From Xaviernesmea rhizosphaerae (GTDB lineage Bacteria > Pseudomonadota > Alphaproteobacteria > Rhizobiales > Rhizobiaceae): DNA of 64,000 nucleotides. Positions 55,648-64,000 of the stretch are shown here, one piece after another. Each line of letters begins with the position of its first letter. The first letter of the stretch is position 1. The translations under genes were made by a program, and so were the position numbers. The DNA lies in NCBI RefSeq assembly GCF_001938945.1, contig NZ_MKIO01000017.1:62001-126000 (forward strand), read 5' to 3'. The notes below the pieces were generated by a model. The model did not search any database, had not been told where the DNA came from, and was given only the letters and a program-made list of their open reading frames with translations.

Positions 55648-57246
55648 ATGCTGGGTAATTCGCGGACTTCGCAGAAGGCATTCAACGACAAGGAGAGTGC
55701 ATTTCCTCTCGGAGCCAATAAGAACGACAAGGCGGGGAACGAAGCGGCCATGACCATCAACAGCGCGCTGTTCGACCGTGTCAGCGCGCTTCTGAAGACC
55801 CAGGTCGGCCCTGAGGTCTATGCGAGCTGGTTCGGCCGCCTGAAGCTGCATTCGATGTCGAAGAGCGTCGTGCGGCTGTCCGTGCCCACCACCTTCCTCA
55901 AGTCCTGGATCAACAATCGCTATCTCGATCTGATCACCAGCCTGTTTCAGCAGGAAGATCCCGATATCCTGAAGGTCGAGATCCTGGTGCGCAGCGCCAC
56001 CCGGGGCGCGCGTCCCGGCATCGAGACCGACGCCGCAGCACCGGGCCTGCCGCTCCAGGGCGAAGCCCAGCCGGCGCCGGCCCAGCCGCGCCGCGCCACC
56101 TCCCAGCCCGCCAGCCTCGGCCAGCATGCCAGCGCCATCCTTCCCGGCTCCGCCGCTCAAATCCCCCCGCGCCCCGCGCCGGCCGGCAGCCCGTCTGGCC
56201 CGCTCTTCGGCTCGCCGCTCGACACGCGCTACACCTTTGACAGCTTCGTCGAGGGCTCGTCCAACCGCGTGGCGCTGGCGGCTGCCCGCACCATTGCCGA
56301 TGCCGGCGCCAGCGCCGTGCGGTTCAATCCGCTCTTCGTGCATTCGACGGTCGGTCTGGGAAAGACCCATCTTCTCCAGGCCATCGCCAATGCGGCGATC
56401 AGCGGGCCGCGCCATTCCCGCGTGGTCTATCTCACGGCCGAATATTTCATGTGGCGCTTCGCCACCGCGATCCGCGACAATGACGCGCTGTCGCTGAAGG
56501 AGACGCTGCGCAACATCGATCTGCTGATCATCGACGACATGCAGTTCCTGCAGGGCAAGTCGATCCAGCACGAATTCTGCCATCTGCTCAACATGCTGCT
56601 CGACAGCGCCAAGCAGGTGGTGGTCGCTGCCGACCGCGCGCCCTGGGAGCTGGAATCGCTCGATCCGCGGGTGCGCTCGCGCCTGCAGGGCGGCGTGGCG
56701 ATCGAGATGGAAGGCCCTGACTTCGACATGCGCATGGAGATCCTCACGCGCCGTCTCGAGGTCGCCCGCCAGGAAGATCCCTCGCTCGACATCGCGCCGG
56801 AGATCCTCACCCATGTCGCCCGCAGCATCACCGCCAGCGGCCGCGAGCTGGAAGGCGCCTTCAACCAGCTCCTGTTCCGCCGCTCCTTTGAGCCGAACCT
56901 GTCGATCGAGCGGGTGGACGAGCTGCTCGGCCATCTCGTCAATGCCGGCGAGCCCAGGCGCGTGCGCATCGAGGACATCCAGCGCGTGGTGGCCAAGCAT
57001 TATAACGTCTCGCGCCAGGAGCTGGTGTCGAACCGGCGCACCCGCGTCATCGTCAAGCCGCGCCAGATCGCCATGTATCTGGCCAAGGCGCTGACGCCGC
57101 GCTCCTTCCCTGAGATCGGCCGCCGCTTCGGCGGGCGCGATCACACCACGGTGCTGCATGCCGTGCGCAAGATCGAGGAACTGATCGCCGGCGATTCCAA
57201 GCTGAGCCACGAGATCGAGCTCTTGAAGCGGCTGATCAACGAATAG
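55648..57246 (+). CDS. dnaA: chromosomal replication initiator protein DnaA
   Basis: DnaA binds origin boxes, oligomerises with ATP and melts DNA. The 532-residue protein shows domain I ([18 protein letters not shown]), a Pro/Ala-rich domain II, the AAA+ core with Walker [11 protein letters not shown], Walker [14 protein letters not shown] and [19 protein letters not shown] (arginine-finger region), and domain IV with the DNA-binding signature [18 protein letters not shown]. Start: ATG at MLGNSRTSQ with GGAAGG upstream is preferred; two in-frame ATGs five and seven codons earlier are possible. The rpsT-dnaA order is conserved in rhizobia. Confidence 0.97.
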   Translation: MLGNSRTSQKAFNDKESAFPLGANKNDKAGNEAAMTINSALFDRVSALLKTQVGPEVYASWFGRLKLHSMSKSVVRLSVPTTFLKSWINNRYLDLITSLFQQEDPDILKVEILVRSATRGARPGIETDAAAPGLPLQGEAQPAPAQPRRATSQPASLGQHASAILPGSAAQIPPRPAPAGSPSGPLFGSPLDTRYTFDSFVEGSSNRVALAAARTIADAGASAVRFNPLFVHSTVGLGKTHLLQAIANAAISGPRHSRVVYLTAEYFMWRFATAIRDNDALSLKETLRNIDLLIIDDMQFLQGKSIQHEFCHLLNMLLDSAKQVVVAADRAPWELESLDPRVRSRLQGGVAIEMEGPDFDMRMEILTRRLEVARQEDPSLDIAPEILTHVARSITASGRELEGAFNQLLFRRSFEPNLSIERVDELLGHLVNAGEPRRVRIEDIQRVVAKHYNVSRQELVSNRRTRVIVKPRQIAMYLAKALTPRSFPEIGRRFGGRDHTTVLHAVRKIEELIAGDSKLSHEIELLKRLINE

Positions 57247-57267
57247 GCACGAACGCGCGAAGCGAAA

Positions 57268-57300
57268 CGGGCGGGCTGTCCGCAAGGATGAACCCGCCCG
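57268..57300. terminator. hairpin between convergent dnaA and aminopeptidase
   Basis: Perfect 8-base arms CGGGCGGG and CCCGCCCG lie 22 bases past the dnaA stop and just before the stop of the convergent gene. Likely a shared terminator, without a clear U-tract. Confidence 0.55.
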
Positions 57301-57307
57301 CATCATC

Positions 57308-58696
57308 TCAAGACTTGCCCTTGGCGATCAGGTGATAGAGCGCCCGGATCGCCTGGGCCTCGCCGCCCTGCGGCCCATGCGGGCGATTGGTGGCGGACCA
57401 GCCGTAAATGTCGAAATGGGCCCATTCATTTGCCTGTTCGACGAAGCGCTTGAGGAAGAGGGCGGCGGTGATCGATCCGGCCATGCCGCCGGAGGGCGCA
57501 TTGGTCAGGTCGGCGATGCGGGCGGTCACGTCTTTCTCGTAGCCCTTGAACAGCGGCATGCGCCAGAGCGGATCGGCAGTGGCGAGCGACGCCGCCGTCA
57601 GCGCCTCGGCCAGCGGATTGCTGTCCGTATAGAAGGGGGCGATGTCAGGCCCCAGCGCCACGCGCGCCGCCCCGGTCAGCGTCGCCATGTCGATGAGGAG
57701 ATCGGCCTTTTCCTCATCGGCATAGGCGAGCGCATCGGCGAGGATGAGCCGGCCCTCGGCATCGGTATTGTCGATCTGGACCGTCAGCCCCTTGCGGCTC
57801 CTGTAAATGTCGCCCGGGCGGAAAGCGGCGGCCGAGATCGCATTTTCCACCACCGGCACCAGCACGCGCAGCTCCACCTTGAGCTTGGCGTTCATGATCA
57901 TCGCCGCCAGCGCCATCACATGGGCCGCCCCGCCCATATCCTTCTTCATCAGCGCCATGGATGCGGCCGGCTTGATGTCCAGCCCGCCGGTGTCGAAGGT
58001 CACGCCCTTGCCGACAAGCGTAATTTTGCGCTTGCCTTTGCCCCAGCGCATTTCCAGAAGCCGCGGTGCCTCGGCCGCCGCGCGGCCCACCGCATGGATC
58101 AGCGGGAAATTGCGCTCCAGCAGCGCATCGCCGGCGATCACCTGCACCTCGGCGCCCTCATGCGCGGCCAGCGCGCGGAAGGCGGCCTCGAGTGCTGCCG
58201 GGCCCATGTCGTTGGCGGGCGTATTGATCAGGTCGCGCGCCAGATAGGTGCCGGCCACCAGCCGGCGGATCTCGGCGGCATCGATGTCGCGCGGCAGGGT
58301 CAGCGTCGGTTCCGGCGCCTGGGCCGTCTTGTAGCGCTCGAAGCGATAGGCCCCGAGGCCGAAGCCGAGCGCCAGTTGCCCATGATCGATCGGCGCGGTC
58401 TCGATGTGCCAGTGGCCGCCGGGCAGGAGCCTGGCGAGCTTGCCGGTGAGGAAGGGTGTGTCGGCGATCGTCGCGCCCAGACCGAACAGCGCGCCGCCGA
58501 GCCTTCCATCGGCCGTCGGTACCAGAAGCAGCGCCCCGGCCTCGGCCTTGAACCCGGCCTTGCGCGCCCAGTCGAGCGCGACCGGATCGATCGATCCTGC
58601 CTCCACCTGCTGCGGCGTCACGGCGAAGACCGGCAGGCTCTTCAGGTCTGCGGCATGGAAGGGGGAGGGGCGGTCGATCAGGGAGAAGGGCAGCAT
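57308..58696 (-). CDS. leucyl aminopeptidase family (M17) protein
   Basis: A 462-residue M17 aminopeptidase (PepA/PepB type), cytosolic, removing N-terminal residues with two metal ions. Catalytic-core motifs are VGKGVTFDTGGLDIKPAASM in outline, KKDMGGAAHV, and NTDAEGRLILADAL, the family signature with metal Asp/Glu and the catalytic Arg. The N-terminal domain is divergent, as in the PepB-like branch. Two starts are plausible: the ATG at MLPFSLIDR used here, or one 14 codons upstream; neither has a good ribosome site. Confidence 0.91.
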   Translation of the reverse strand: MLPFSLIDRPSPFHAADLKSLPVFAVTPQQVEAGSIDPVALDWARKAGFKAEAGALLLVPTADGRLGGALFGLGATIADTPFLTGKLARLLPGGHWHIETAPIDHGQLALGFGLGAYRFERYKTAQAPEPTLTLPRDIDAAEIRRLVAGTYLARDLINTPANDMGPAALEAAFRALAAHEGAEVQVIAGDALLERNFPLIHAVGRAAAEAPRLLEMRWGKGKRKITLVGKGVTFDTGGLDIKPAASMALMKKDMGGAAHVMALAAMIMNAKLKVELRVLVPVVENAISAAAFRPGDIYRSRKGLTVQIDNTDAEGRLILADALAYADEEKADLLIDMATLTGAARVALGPDIAPFYTDSNPLAEALTAASLATADPLWRMPLFKGYEKDVTARIADLTNAPSGGMAGSITAALFLKRFVEQANEWAHFDIYGWSATNRPHGPQGGEAQAIRALYHLIAKGKS

Positions 58697-58933
58697 CGGT
58701 GCGGACAGTCCGGAATCTGGGGCGCCCGTCGGCGCCATTGGAAAGGAGGCGCCGCGCTCAGGATGCGAGGAGAGAAGCTCCCCGCGAGGCTGAACCGCTC
58801 GCCAGGGCCTATTAACGCTCTGTTAGGGTTAACAGACTATTGATGAACGAAGAAAACAGGCCCGATTTCCTCCCTAAGTTTCCGCGTCCGGCGCCTTCCC
58901 AGTGAAAAATCCGTCCTCTCTCAGGGGCAGCTC

Positions 58934-59842
58934 ATGACGACCGGACTCTCCCAGGCCCTCTCCCCCCTTCTCCCGTCGGGCGCGGCGCCGCGCCAATCGG
59001 CTGCTTCGGCTTCGCCGGCCGGCGTCGGCGCGCGGCCTTGGCCGGGCCTGTCGGCGCTGGTGGCCGTCGCGCTTCTGGCCACCGCCTGCAGCACACCCAA
59101 GAAGGAGCTGACGACGGGATCGATCTCCTCGCCAGCCGCGTCCCCGCGCGCGGTGCAGACCATGACCGAGCCGGAGCTCAGGGCCGCCGCCAGTTCGGTC
59201 GGCGCGGCTTACGAGAAGAATCCGGGCGACAAGACCAATGGCCTGAACTACGCCAACCTGCTGCGCATGACCGGCAAGAACGAGCAGTCGCTCGCCGTGA
59301 TGCAGCAGCTGGCAATCCGCTTTCCGACCGACCGCGAGGTTCTCGCGGCCTATGGCAAGGCGCAGGCGGCAGCCGGCCAGCTGGAACAGGCGCTCGCCAC
59401 CATCGGCCGGGCGCAGACGCCGGACCGGCCGGACTGGCGGCTGAAATCGGCCGAAGGCGCCATTCTCGACCAGCTCGGCCGCTCCGCAGAGGCCCGCCAG
59501 GCCTATCGCAATGCGCTGGATATCAAGCCGAACGATCCCTCGGTCCTGTCCAATCTCGGAATGTCGTATCTTCTGACCAAGGATCTGAAGACGGCGGAGA
59601 CCTATCTGCGCTCGGCCGCTGCCCAGCCCGGCGCCGACAGCGGCGTGCGCCAGAACCTGGCGCTCGCCGTAGGCCTTCAGGGTCGGTTCGACGAGGCCGA
59701 GCGGATCGCCAGCGCGGAACTGTCTCCGGCCCAGGCCCAGGACAATGTCCGCTATCTGCGCGCCATGCTCGCCCAGCAAAACTCCTGGAAGCAGCTGGCC
59801 AGCCAGGACACGCGCTCGCCCACTGCGCAAAAGGTCAACTGA
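58934..59842 (+). CDS. tadD: TadD-like TPR lipoprotein of the Flp/Tad pilus system
   Basis: A 302-residue lipoprotein with tetratricopeptide repeats. The hydrophobic stretch LSALVAVALLATAC ends in a lipobox Cys near residue 51 after an unusually long N-region. TPR-type helices follow, for example YEKNPGDKTNGLNYANLLRMTG, SAEARQAYRNALDIKPNDPSVLSNLG in outline, and TAETYLRSAAAQPGA. TadD acts as a pilotin-like factor for assembly of the secretin or pilus. It faces the tad operon convergently. Intrinsic-terminator hairpins follow. Confidence 0.87.
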   Translation: MTTGLSQALSPLLPSGAAPRQSAASASPAGVGARPWPGLSALVAVALLATACSTPKKELTTGSISSPAASPRAVQTMTEPELRAAASSVGAAYEKNPGDKTNGLNYANLLRMTGKNEQSLAVMQQLAIRFPTDREVLAAYGKAQAAAGQLEQALATIGRAQTPDRPDWRLKSAEGAILDQLGRSAEARQAYRNALDIKPNDPSVLSNLGMSYLLTKDLKTAETYLRSAAAQPGADSGVRQNLALAVGLQGRFDEAERIASAELSPAQAQDNVRYLRAMLAQQNSWKQLASQDTRSPTAQKVN

Positions 59843-59874
59843 TACTTACATTTTGGCTTCGCTCGGATCGTCAC

Positions 59875-59900
59875 AAGCCCCGGTTCCGCCGAGGCTTTTT
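59875..59900 (+). terminator. intrinsic terminator of tadD
   Basis: A stem AAGCC-C-CGG / CCG-A-GGCTT with one mismatch and a 5-nt loop ends in TTTTT, 33 bases after the tadD stop. Confidence 0.8.
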
Positions 59901-59984
59901 CGTGCCTGGCGGTCGCATGCCGGCAAGAGCTTTGAACCGAAAACTGCGATCCGGCTTGTGTGAAAATCCGGTGCAAACGCCGAA

Positions 59985-60011
59985 CCCCGCCGGTCACATC
60001 GACCGGCGGGG
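59985..60011. terminator. 11-bp perfect hairpin at the end of the tad operon
   Basis: CCCCGCCGGTC and GACCGGCGGGG with loop ACATC lie about 100 bases beyond the tadC stop on the operon transcript. No long U-tract; a candidate terminator for tadA-tadB-tadC. Confidence 0.6.
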
Positions 60012-60107
60012 TCTGGCCTGCCCGGGCAGGGAGAGTGGCAGGGCGTTCGGCCGGACGCGACACATGACTGACGGCCTCGTTCCCCGTTACTCCCACTGCC
60101 CGGATAA

Positions 60108-61088
60108 TCAGAACGTATCCATGACCTGCAGAATGGCCGGGCCGAGGATGACGGCGATCAGCACCGGTAGGAAGAAGACGATCATCGGCACGGTGAGCTT
60201 CGGCGGCAGGGCGGCCGCCTTTTTCTCGGCAGCGTTCATGCGTTGGTCGCGGCTTTCCTGGGCCAGAACCCGCAGCGCATTGGCGATCGGCGTGCCGAAG
60301 CGGTCGGCCTGAATCAGCGCCTGCACCACGGCCCGCACATCTTCCAGCCCCGTGCGCGTGGCGAGATTGTCGAGCGCGGTGCGGCGGTCCGGCAGGAAGG
60401 AGAGCTCCGCGGTGGTCAGCACCAGCTCTTCGGCCAGTGGCGCGGATTGCTCGGCGATCTCGTCGGCCACGCGGCGCATGCCCTGTTCCATCGATACGCC
60501 CGATTCCACGCAGATCAGCAGAAGGTCCAGCGCATCCGGCCAAGCCCGGCGCAGCGAGGCCTGCCGCTTGTTGATCTGGTTGGTGACGACGAGGCTCGGC
60601 AAATAGAAGCCGGCGGCCGTGGCGGCGATGACCGCCAGCAGCTGCGTCGTCAGCTCGCTGTCGGGCATCGTCTCCAGGCCGAAAATGTAGACCAACGCAA
60701 CGACGAGGAACAGGAAGGGCAGGCAGAGGCGGGCGATGAGGAAGGTGTTGAGCGCGTTTTGCGAGCGGTAACCGGCCATCTTCAGCCGGCCGACGGTGTT
60801 GTCGTCGACCAGGAGTTGGCGCAGGTTGAGCTTGTCGACCACCTGGCGCACCGAGCCGTTCTGGTCGGCGCGCAGGCGGGCGCGGCCGGTCTCGGCATGC
60901 AGCCGCGCACGTTCACGCGCACGGATCTGCTCGCGCTCGTGAGAGACCGCCTTCATCCGCCGCTTGAGCGTGTCGCCCTCGAAAAAGGGCGTGACGACCG
61001 TGTAGATCGTTGCGAGCACGGCGAGCGAGACGCAGGCCGCAAGCAGCACTGTCGGGTTAACAAGCGTATCGGTCAGTCCGTTGCCCAT
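60108..61088 (-). CDS. tadC: Tad pilus inner-membrane platform protein TadC
   Basis: A 326-residue GspF-type membrane protein forming, with TadB, the platform of the Flp pilus machine. Hydrophobic segments lie near residues 13-35, 118-140, 148-165 and at the C-terminus (VPMIVFFLPVLIAVILGPAIL). The T2SF domain reads LRRAWPDALDLLLICVESGVSMEQGMRRVADEI in outline, with the acidic/Gln RFGTPIANALRVLA motif. It ends the operon cpaE-tadA-tadB-tadC, 57 bases after tadB. Confidence 0.93.
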   Translation of the reverse strand: MGNGLTDTLVNPTVLLAACVSLAVLATIYTVVTPFFEGDTLKRRMKAVSHEREQIRARERARLHAETGRARLRADQNGSVRQVVDKLNLRQLLVDDNTVGRLKMAGYRSQNALNTFLIARLCLPFLFLVVALVYIFGLETMPDSELTTQLLAVIAATAAGFYLPSLVVTNQINKRQASLRRAWPDALDLLLICVESGVSMEQGMRRVADEIAEQSAPLAEELVLTTAELSFLPDRRTALDNLATRTGLEDVRAVVQALIQADRFGTPIANALRVLAQESRDQRMNAAEKKAAALPPKLTVPMIVFFLPVLIAVILGPAILQVMDTF

Positions 61089-61145
61089 GGCGTCGTCGTT
61101 CCGGATGGAGGGGTCATGAAGAGCGTTGATGGTGGCCTGATCGTT

Positions 61146-62153
61146 TCAGATGTCAAAATTGATCATCGCGCGCATCATCATGATGCCGCAGCCCATCCAC
61201 ACCAGCGACGCCGCCAGGATCAGATGTCCGCGCATGTCGGTGAAGAGGATGGCGATGTAGCTCGGCGTGGTCAGGTAGACCAGCAGCGAGACGATGAAGG
61301 GCAGCGAGCCGATGATGGCGGCCGATGCCTTGGCCTCCATCGACATGGCCTGGACCTTGGCCTTCATCTTGCGCCGCTCGCGCAGCACCTTGGACAGATT
61401 GCCGATGGCTTCGGAGAGATTGCCGCCGGCCTGTGCCTGAATGGCGATGACGATGGCGAAGAAATTCACCTCCGCCAGCGGCATGGTCTGGCTCATGCGC
61501 TGGCAGGCCTCGGGAATGGTCAGGCCGATCTGCTGGGATTCGACCACGCGGCGGAACTCGCTTCTGACGGGTTCGCGTCCCTCCGTGCCGATCAGCCGGA
61601 TGGCGTCGTTGAGCGGCAGGCCGGACTTGACCGCCCGCACCATGGCGTCGAGCGCGTTGGGCAGTTCATCCAGGAACCGCGCCGCGCGGCGCTTGATCAG
61701 GAAGCCGAGCACCCAGCGCGGCAGCCCCACGCCCAAAGGCAGGATAACGCCCAGCGCCAGCAAGGGCTGGCCCGTCAGGATCAGCATGACGAGACCGGCC
61801 AGAAGGCCGAGCGCGCCGCCGGCCAGATGGAACTGCATCGGCGTGATCGTCAGGCCGGCTTGCAGCAGCCGCATCTTCACCGTGGCCTTGCTGGCGGTCT
61901 TTTCCTGCTGCTTTCGCTCAAGATCCTTCAGCGAATCCTGCACGGATTTCCGCCGCTTGGACATTTCGCTCATCCGGTCGCGGGCCTGACGGACCTTCAC
62001 CCGGTCGGTCTCGGTGGCCTGCACCTTGCGCAGGCGGCTCTGCGCCTTCTTCTGGGTTTCGATCTGCTGGAAAAACAGCGCATAGGCGACGCCGCCGACG
62101 GCGACCGCGATGCACAGGCACAAAATCAGGATGGTGGGATCGAAGCCGGCCAT
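61146..62153 (-). CDS. tadB: Tad pilus inner-membrane platform protein TadB
   Basis: A 335-residue GspF-type protein paralogous to TadC. The first transmembrane helix (LILCLCIAVAVGGVAYALFF) precedes a long charged coiled-coil-like stretch (residues 28-90, Lys/Arg/Glu/Gln-rich). The T2SF domain has FLDELPNALDAMVRAVKSGLPLNDAIRLI in outline and AIVIAIQAQAGGNLSEAIGNLSKVLRERRKM in outline, with two helices at the end. The start MAGFDPTILIL is four bases after the tadA stop; the frame upstream of it overlaps tadA and is not used. Confidence 0.94.
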   Translation of the reverse strand: MAGFDPTILILCLCIAVAVGGVAYALFFQQIETQKKAQSRLRKVQATETDRVKVRQARDRMSEMSKRRKSVQDSLKDLERKQQEKTASKATVKMRLLQAGLTITPMQFHLAGGALGLLAGLVMLILTGQPLLALGVILPLGVGLPRWVLGFLIKRRAARFLDELPNALDAMVRAVKSGLPLNDAIRLIGTEGREPVRSEFRRVVESQQIGLTIPEACQRMSQTMPLAEVNFFAIVIAIQAQAGGNLSEAIGNLSKVLRERRKMKAKVQAMSMEAKASAAIIGSLPFIVSLLVYLTTPSYIAILFTDMRGHLILAASLVWMGCGIMMMRAMINFDI

Positions 62154-62157
62154 GGCG

Positions 62158-63603
62158 CTAGTCCTGCGAGAGGGCGTCGAGGGCGACAGCCAGCCGCTTG
62201 TCCTCGTTGAAGTAGCGGGCGCGCTCCCAGAAGGCGGGACGGCCGATCTTGGTGCCGACATGCCGGCCGATGATCCGGCCGCCGGCATCCTCCCCGTCGA
62301 TCTCGTAGCGCATCAGATCCTGGGTGATGATCACGTCGCCTTCCATGCCGGTCACCTCGGTGATCTGGGTAATGCGGCGCGAACCATCGCGCAGGCGCTG
62401 CGCCTGGATGATGATGTCGACCGAATTGGCGATGATCTCGCGCACGGTCTTGGCGGGCAGGGTGTAGCCGCCCATGGCGATCATCGATTCGATACGTCCC
62501 AGCGCCTCGCGCGGCGTATTGGCGTGCAGCGTCCCCATCGAGCCGTCATGGCCGGTGTTCATCGCCTGCAGGAGGTCGAAGACCTCGGGGCCGCGCACTT
62601 CGCCGACGATGATGCGTTCGGGCCGCATGCGCAGGCAGTTCTTGATGAGGTCGCGCATGGTGACCTCGCCTTCGCCCTCGATATTGGGGGGACGGGTTTC
62701 CAGGCGCACCACATGCGGCTGCTGCAGCTGCAGTTCGGCCGTGTCCTCGCAGGTGATGATGCGCTCATGCGTGTCGATGAAGGCGGTGAGGCAGTTGAGA
62801 AGCGTCGTCTTGCCCGAGCCGGTACCGCCCGAGATCAGGACGTTGCAGCGCACGCGGCCGATGATCTGCAGAAGCGTGGCGCCCTCCGGCGTGATCGCGC
62901 CGAAGCGCACGAGCTGGTCGAGCTTGAGCTTGTCCTTTTTGAACTTGCGGATGGTCAGCGCCGTGCCGTCGATGGCCAGCGGCGGGGCGATGACGTTGAC
63001 ACGGCTGCCGTCGGGCAGGCGCGCATCGCAGATCGGCGCGCTTTCGTCCACGCGCCGGCCGACCTGGCCGACGATGCGCTGGCAGATCGACAGGAGCTGG
63101 GCATTGTCGCGGAAGCGGATCTCGCTCTCCAGCGTCTTGCCGCCGACTTCGATGAAGACCTGGCCGGCCCCGTTGACCATGATGTCGGCAATGTCGTCGC
63201 GCGCCAGCAGCGGCTCCAGCGGGCCATAGCCGAGCACGTCGTTGCAGATATCGTCGAGCAGCTCTTCCTGCTCGGCGATAGACATGGCGAAGTTCTTGAT
63301 GGTGATGATGTCGTTGACGATGTCGCGAATTTCCTCCCGCGCGCTTTCGCCATCGAGCTTGGACAGCTGCGACAGGTCGATCGTATCGATCAGGGCGGAG
63401 AAGACCTGGGCCTTGGTGCCATAGTAATCATCGTCGCGCGGGCGGCGGCGAGCGGGCTCGGGTGCGCGCTGGGGCGCGGCCTGTGTCTCGCGCACCAGTT
63501 CGGTGGTCGCGGCCGGCTGCGGCGCACGGGCGGGTGCTGCCGCCGGCGCTGAGCCTGTAGCGGGAGCCTTTCCGAAGCCTTCACCTGAGCGCTTGCCAAA
63601 CAT
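62158..63603 (-). CDS. tadA: Tad pilus assembly ATPase TadA/CpaF
   Basis: The secretion ATPase powering pilin polymerisation, 481 residues. After a Pro/Ala-rich N-terminal 50 residues comes the CpaF core: EQEELLDDICNDVLGYGPLEPLL in outline, Walker A ISGGTGSGKTTLLN, the acidic Asp box region TCEDTAELQL, Walker B RPERIIVGEVRGPE and the His box GHDGSMGTLHANTP. It is followed by tadB at four bases. A pair of dispersed palindromes lies between it and the upstream cpaE. Confidence 0.96.
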   Translation of the reverse strand: MFGKRSGEGFGKAPATGSAPAAAPARAPQPAATTELVRETQAAPQRAPEPARRRPRDDDYYGTKAQVFSALIDTIDLSQLSKLDGESAREEIRDIVNDIITIKNFAMSIAEQEELLDDICNDVLGYGPLEPLLARDDIADIMVNGAGQVFIEVGGKTLESEIRFRDNAQLLSICQRIVGQVGRRVDESAPICDARLPDGSRVNVIAPPLAIDGTALTIRKFKKDKLKLDQLVRFGAITPEGATLLQIIGRVRCNVLISGGTGSGKTTLLNCLTAFIDTHERIITCEDTAELQLQQPHVVRLETRPPNIEGEGEVTMRDLIKNCLRMRPERIIVGEVRGPEVFDLLQAMNTGHDGSMGTLHANTPREALGRIESMIAMGGYTLPAKTVREIIANSVDIIIQAQRLRDGSRRITQITEVTGMEGDVIITQDLMRYEIDGEDAGGRIIGRHVGTKIGRPAFWERARYFNEDKRLAVALDALSQD

Positions 63604-63679
63604 CTGATGTCTCTCGCTTCATGTCCTCAGTGGCGCGCCCGCCGGGGAGCCGGCGAACGTCTTTTCCCATCATTCTCAA

Positions 63680-63775
63680 GCATCGGCCTGCGTATGGCTG
63701 CCTCTCCGATGCTCTAGAATTCTGTTTTCGCATCGGATTTTTCCGGAAACAGGTTCTCGCTTTTCGGTCCGATGC
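63680..63775. repeat. two dispersed palindromes between cpaE and tadA
   Basis: One short copy (GCATCGG...CCGATGC, 63680-63712) and one full copy (63730-63775, with GGATTTTTCCGGAAACAGG and CTTTTCGG inside) are separated by GAATTCTGTTTTC-like sequence. They sit inside the pilus operon, so their RNA hairpin may affect mRNA processing. Confidence 0.8.
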
Positions 63776-63776
63776 C

Positions 63777-64000
63777 CTAGCGCCGGCGCAGCGCATCCAG
63801 CACGCCCGACAGCCCGGCCTTGCGCGCCTTCTTGGCGGTGACGCGTCCTGTCAGGAGATGGGCAAGCTGTGCGAAGGTTTCCGCCGCCGGCGACTTTCGG
63901 TCGGTCTCGGCGATCATGCGTCCGCTATTGGCCGCCTGGCCGAAGAGGGCCGCGTCGAAGGGAATGATCGCCGCCGGCTCCAGTTCGAGCGATTCGGCAA
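63777..64000 (-). CDS. cpaE: Tad pilus assembly protein CpaE/TadZ, C-terminal part (cut by window end)
   Basis: Only the last 74 or so codons are in the window. They read AIIPFDAALFGQAANSGRMI followed by AETDRKSPAAETFAQLAHLLTG and a basic Arg-rich end at the TAG stop. This is the typical C-terminus of CpaE/TadZ, a MinD/ParA-like ATPase that localises the pilus machine. It precedes tadA on the same strand, as in other rhizobial cpa clusters. The ATPase core lies outside the window. Confidence 0.85.
   Translation of the reverse strand, partial: AESLELEPAAIIPFDAALFGQAANSGRMIAETDRKSPAAETFAQLAHLLTGRVTAKKARKAGLSGVLDALRRR

Overview
The window is a GC-rich, gene-dense chromosomal segment of an alphaproteobacterium, most likely Rhizobiaceae (Rhizobium/Agrobacterium/Allorhizobium group). 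The case rests on gene content and order: an inositol cluster with an IolC-DUF2090 fusion, a mutM-rpsT-dnaA neighbourhood, a tad/cpa pilus operon, a bathy-type HWE phytochrome, EcfG-like GGAAC-N16-CATT promoters, and many copies of the GCATCGG...CCGATGC intergenic palindrome of these genomes. No phage, transposase, CRISPR array, rRNA or tRNA was seen.

Layout. 1-5.5 kb: myo-inositol catabolism (end of iolC, then iolD, iolE, iolB). 5.6-9.2 kb: Tat-exported metallophosphatase, GFA-family protein, AraC regulator and a LysE exporter. 9.3-12.6 kb: HAD phosphatase and trehalose synthesis (otsB, otsA), facing prfC across a shared hairpin. 14.3-17.2 kb: dut, a second LysE exporter, cysK and a VOC protein. 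17.2-23.7 kb, mostly minus strand: ComM-like ATPase, gshB, a KGG stress protein, a YbhN-like membrane protein, an M20 peptidase and a MarR regulator. 23.7-25.2 kb: a gene-poor stretch with a 35-residue membrane protein, a possible structured RNA and a 124-residue membrane protein. 25.4-29.7 kb: polA and a 2-oxoglutarate/Fe(II) oxygenase.

29.7-34.9 kb: an RND efflux operon (adaptor, pump, TetR) with a candidate TetR operator. 35.2-39.2 kb: an amino-sugar operon (kinase, GntR, SIS isomerase/deaminase, nagA). 39.3-43.0 kb: amidase, EI24 membrane protein and coaBC. 43.0-46.2 kb: phytochrome bphP with its own heme oxygenase bphO, behind a predicted general-stress promoter. 46.6-49.8 kb: macA-macB export system. 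50.1-53.7 kb: ubiE, ubiB and mutM, the last followed by a four-unit tandem array of the genomic palindrome. 54.2-57.2 kb: rpsT and dnaA, separated by about 1.2 kb without a convincing gene but with a dense GANTC cluster. 57.3-64.0 kb: M17 aminopeptidase, then tadD and the operon cpaE-tadA-tadB-tadC.

Most genes are housekeeping or common rhizobial metabolism. The most interesting parts are regulatory: the stress promoter in front of the light sensor, the matching promoter before the KGG gene, the palindrome array, and the GANTC-rich region upstream of dnaA.
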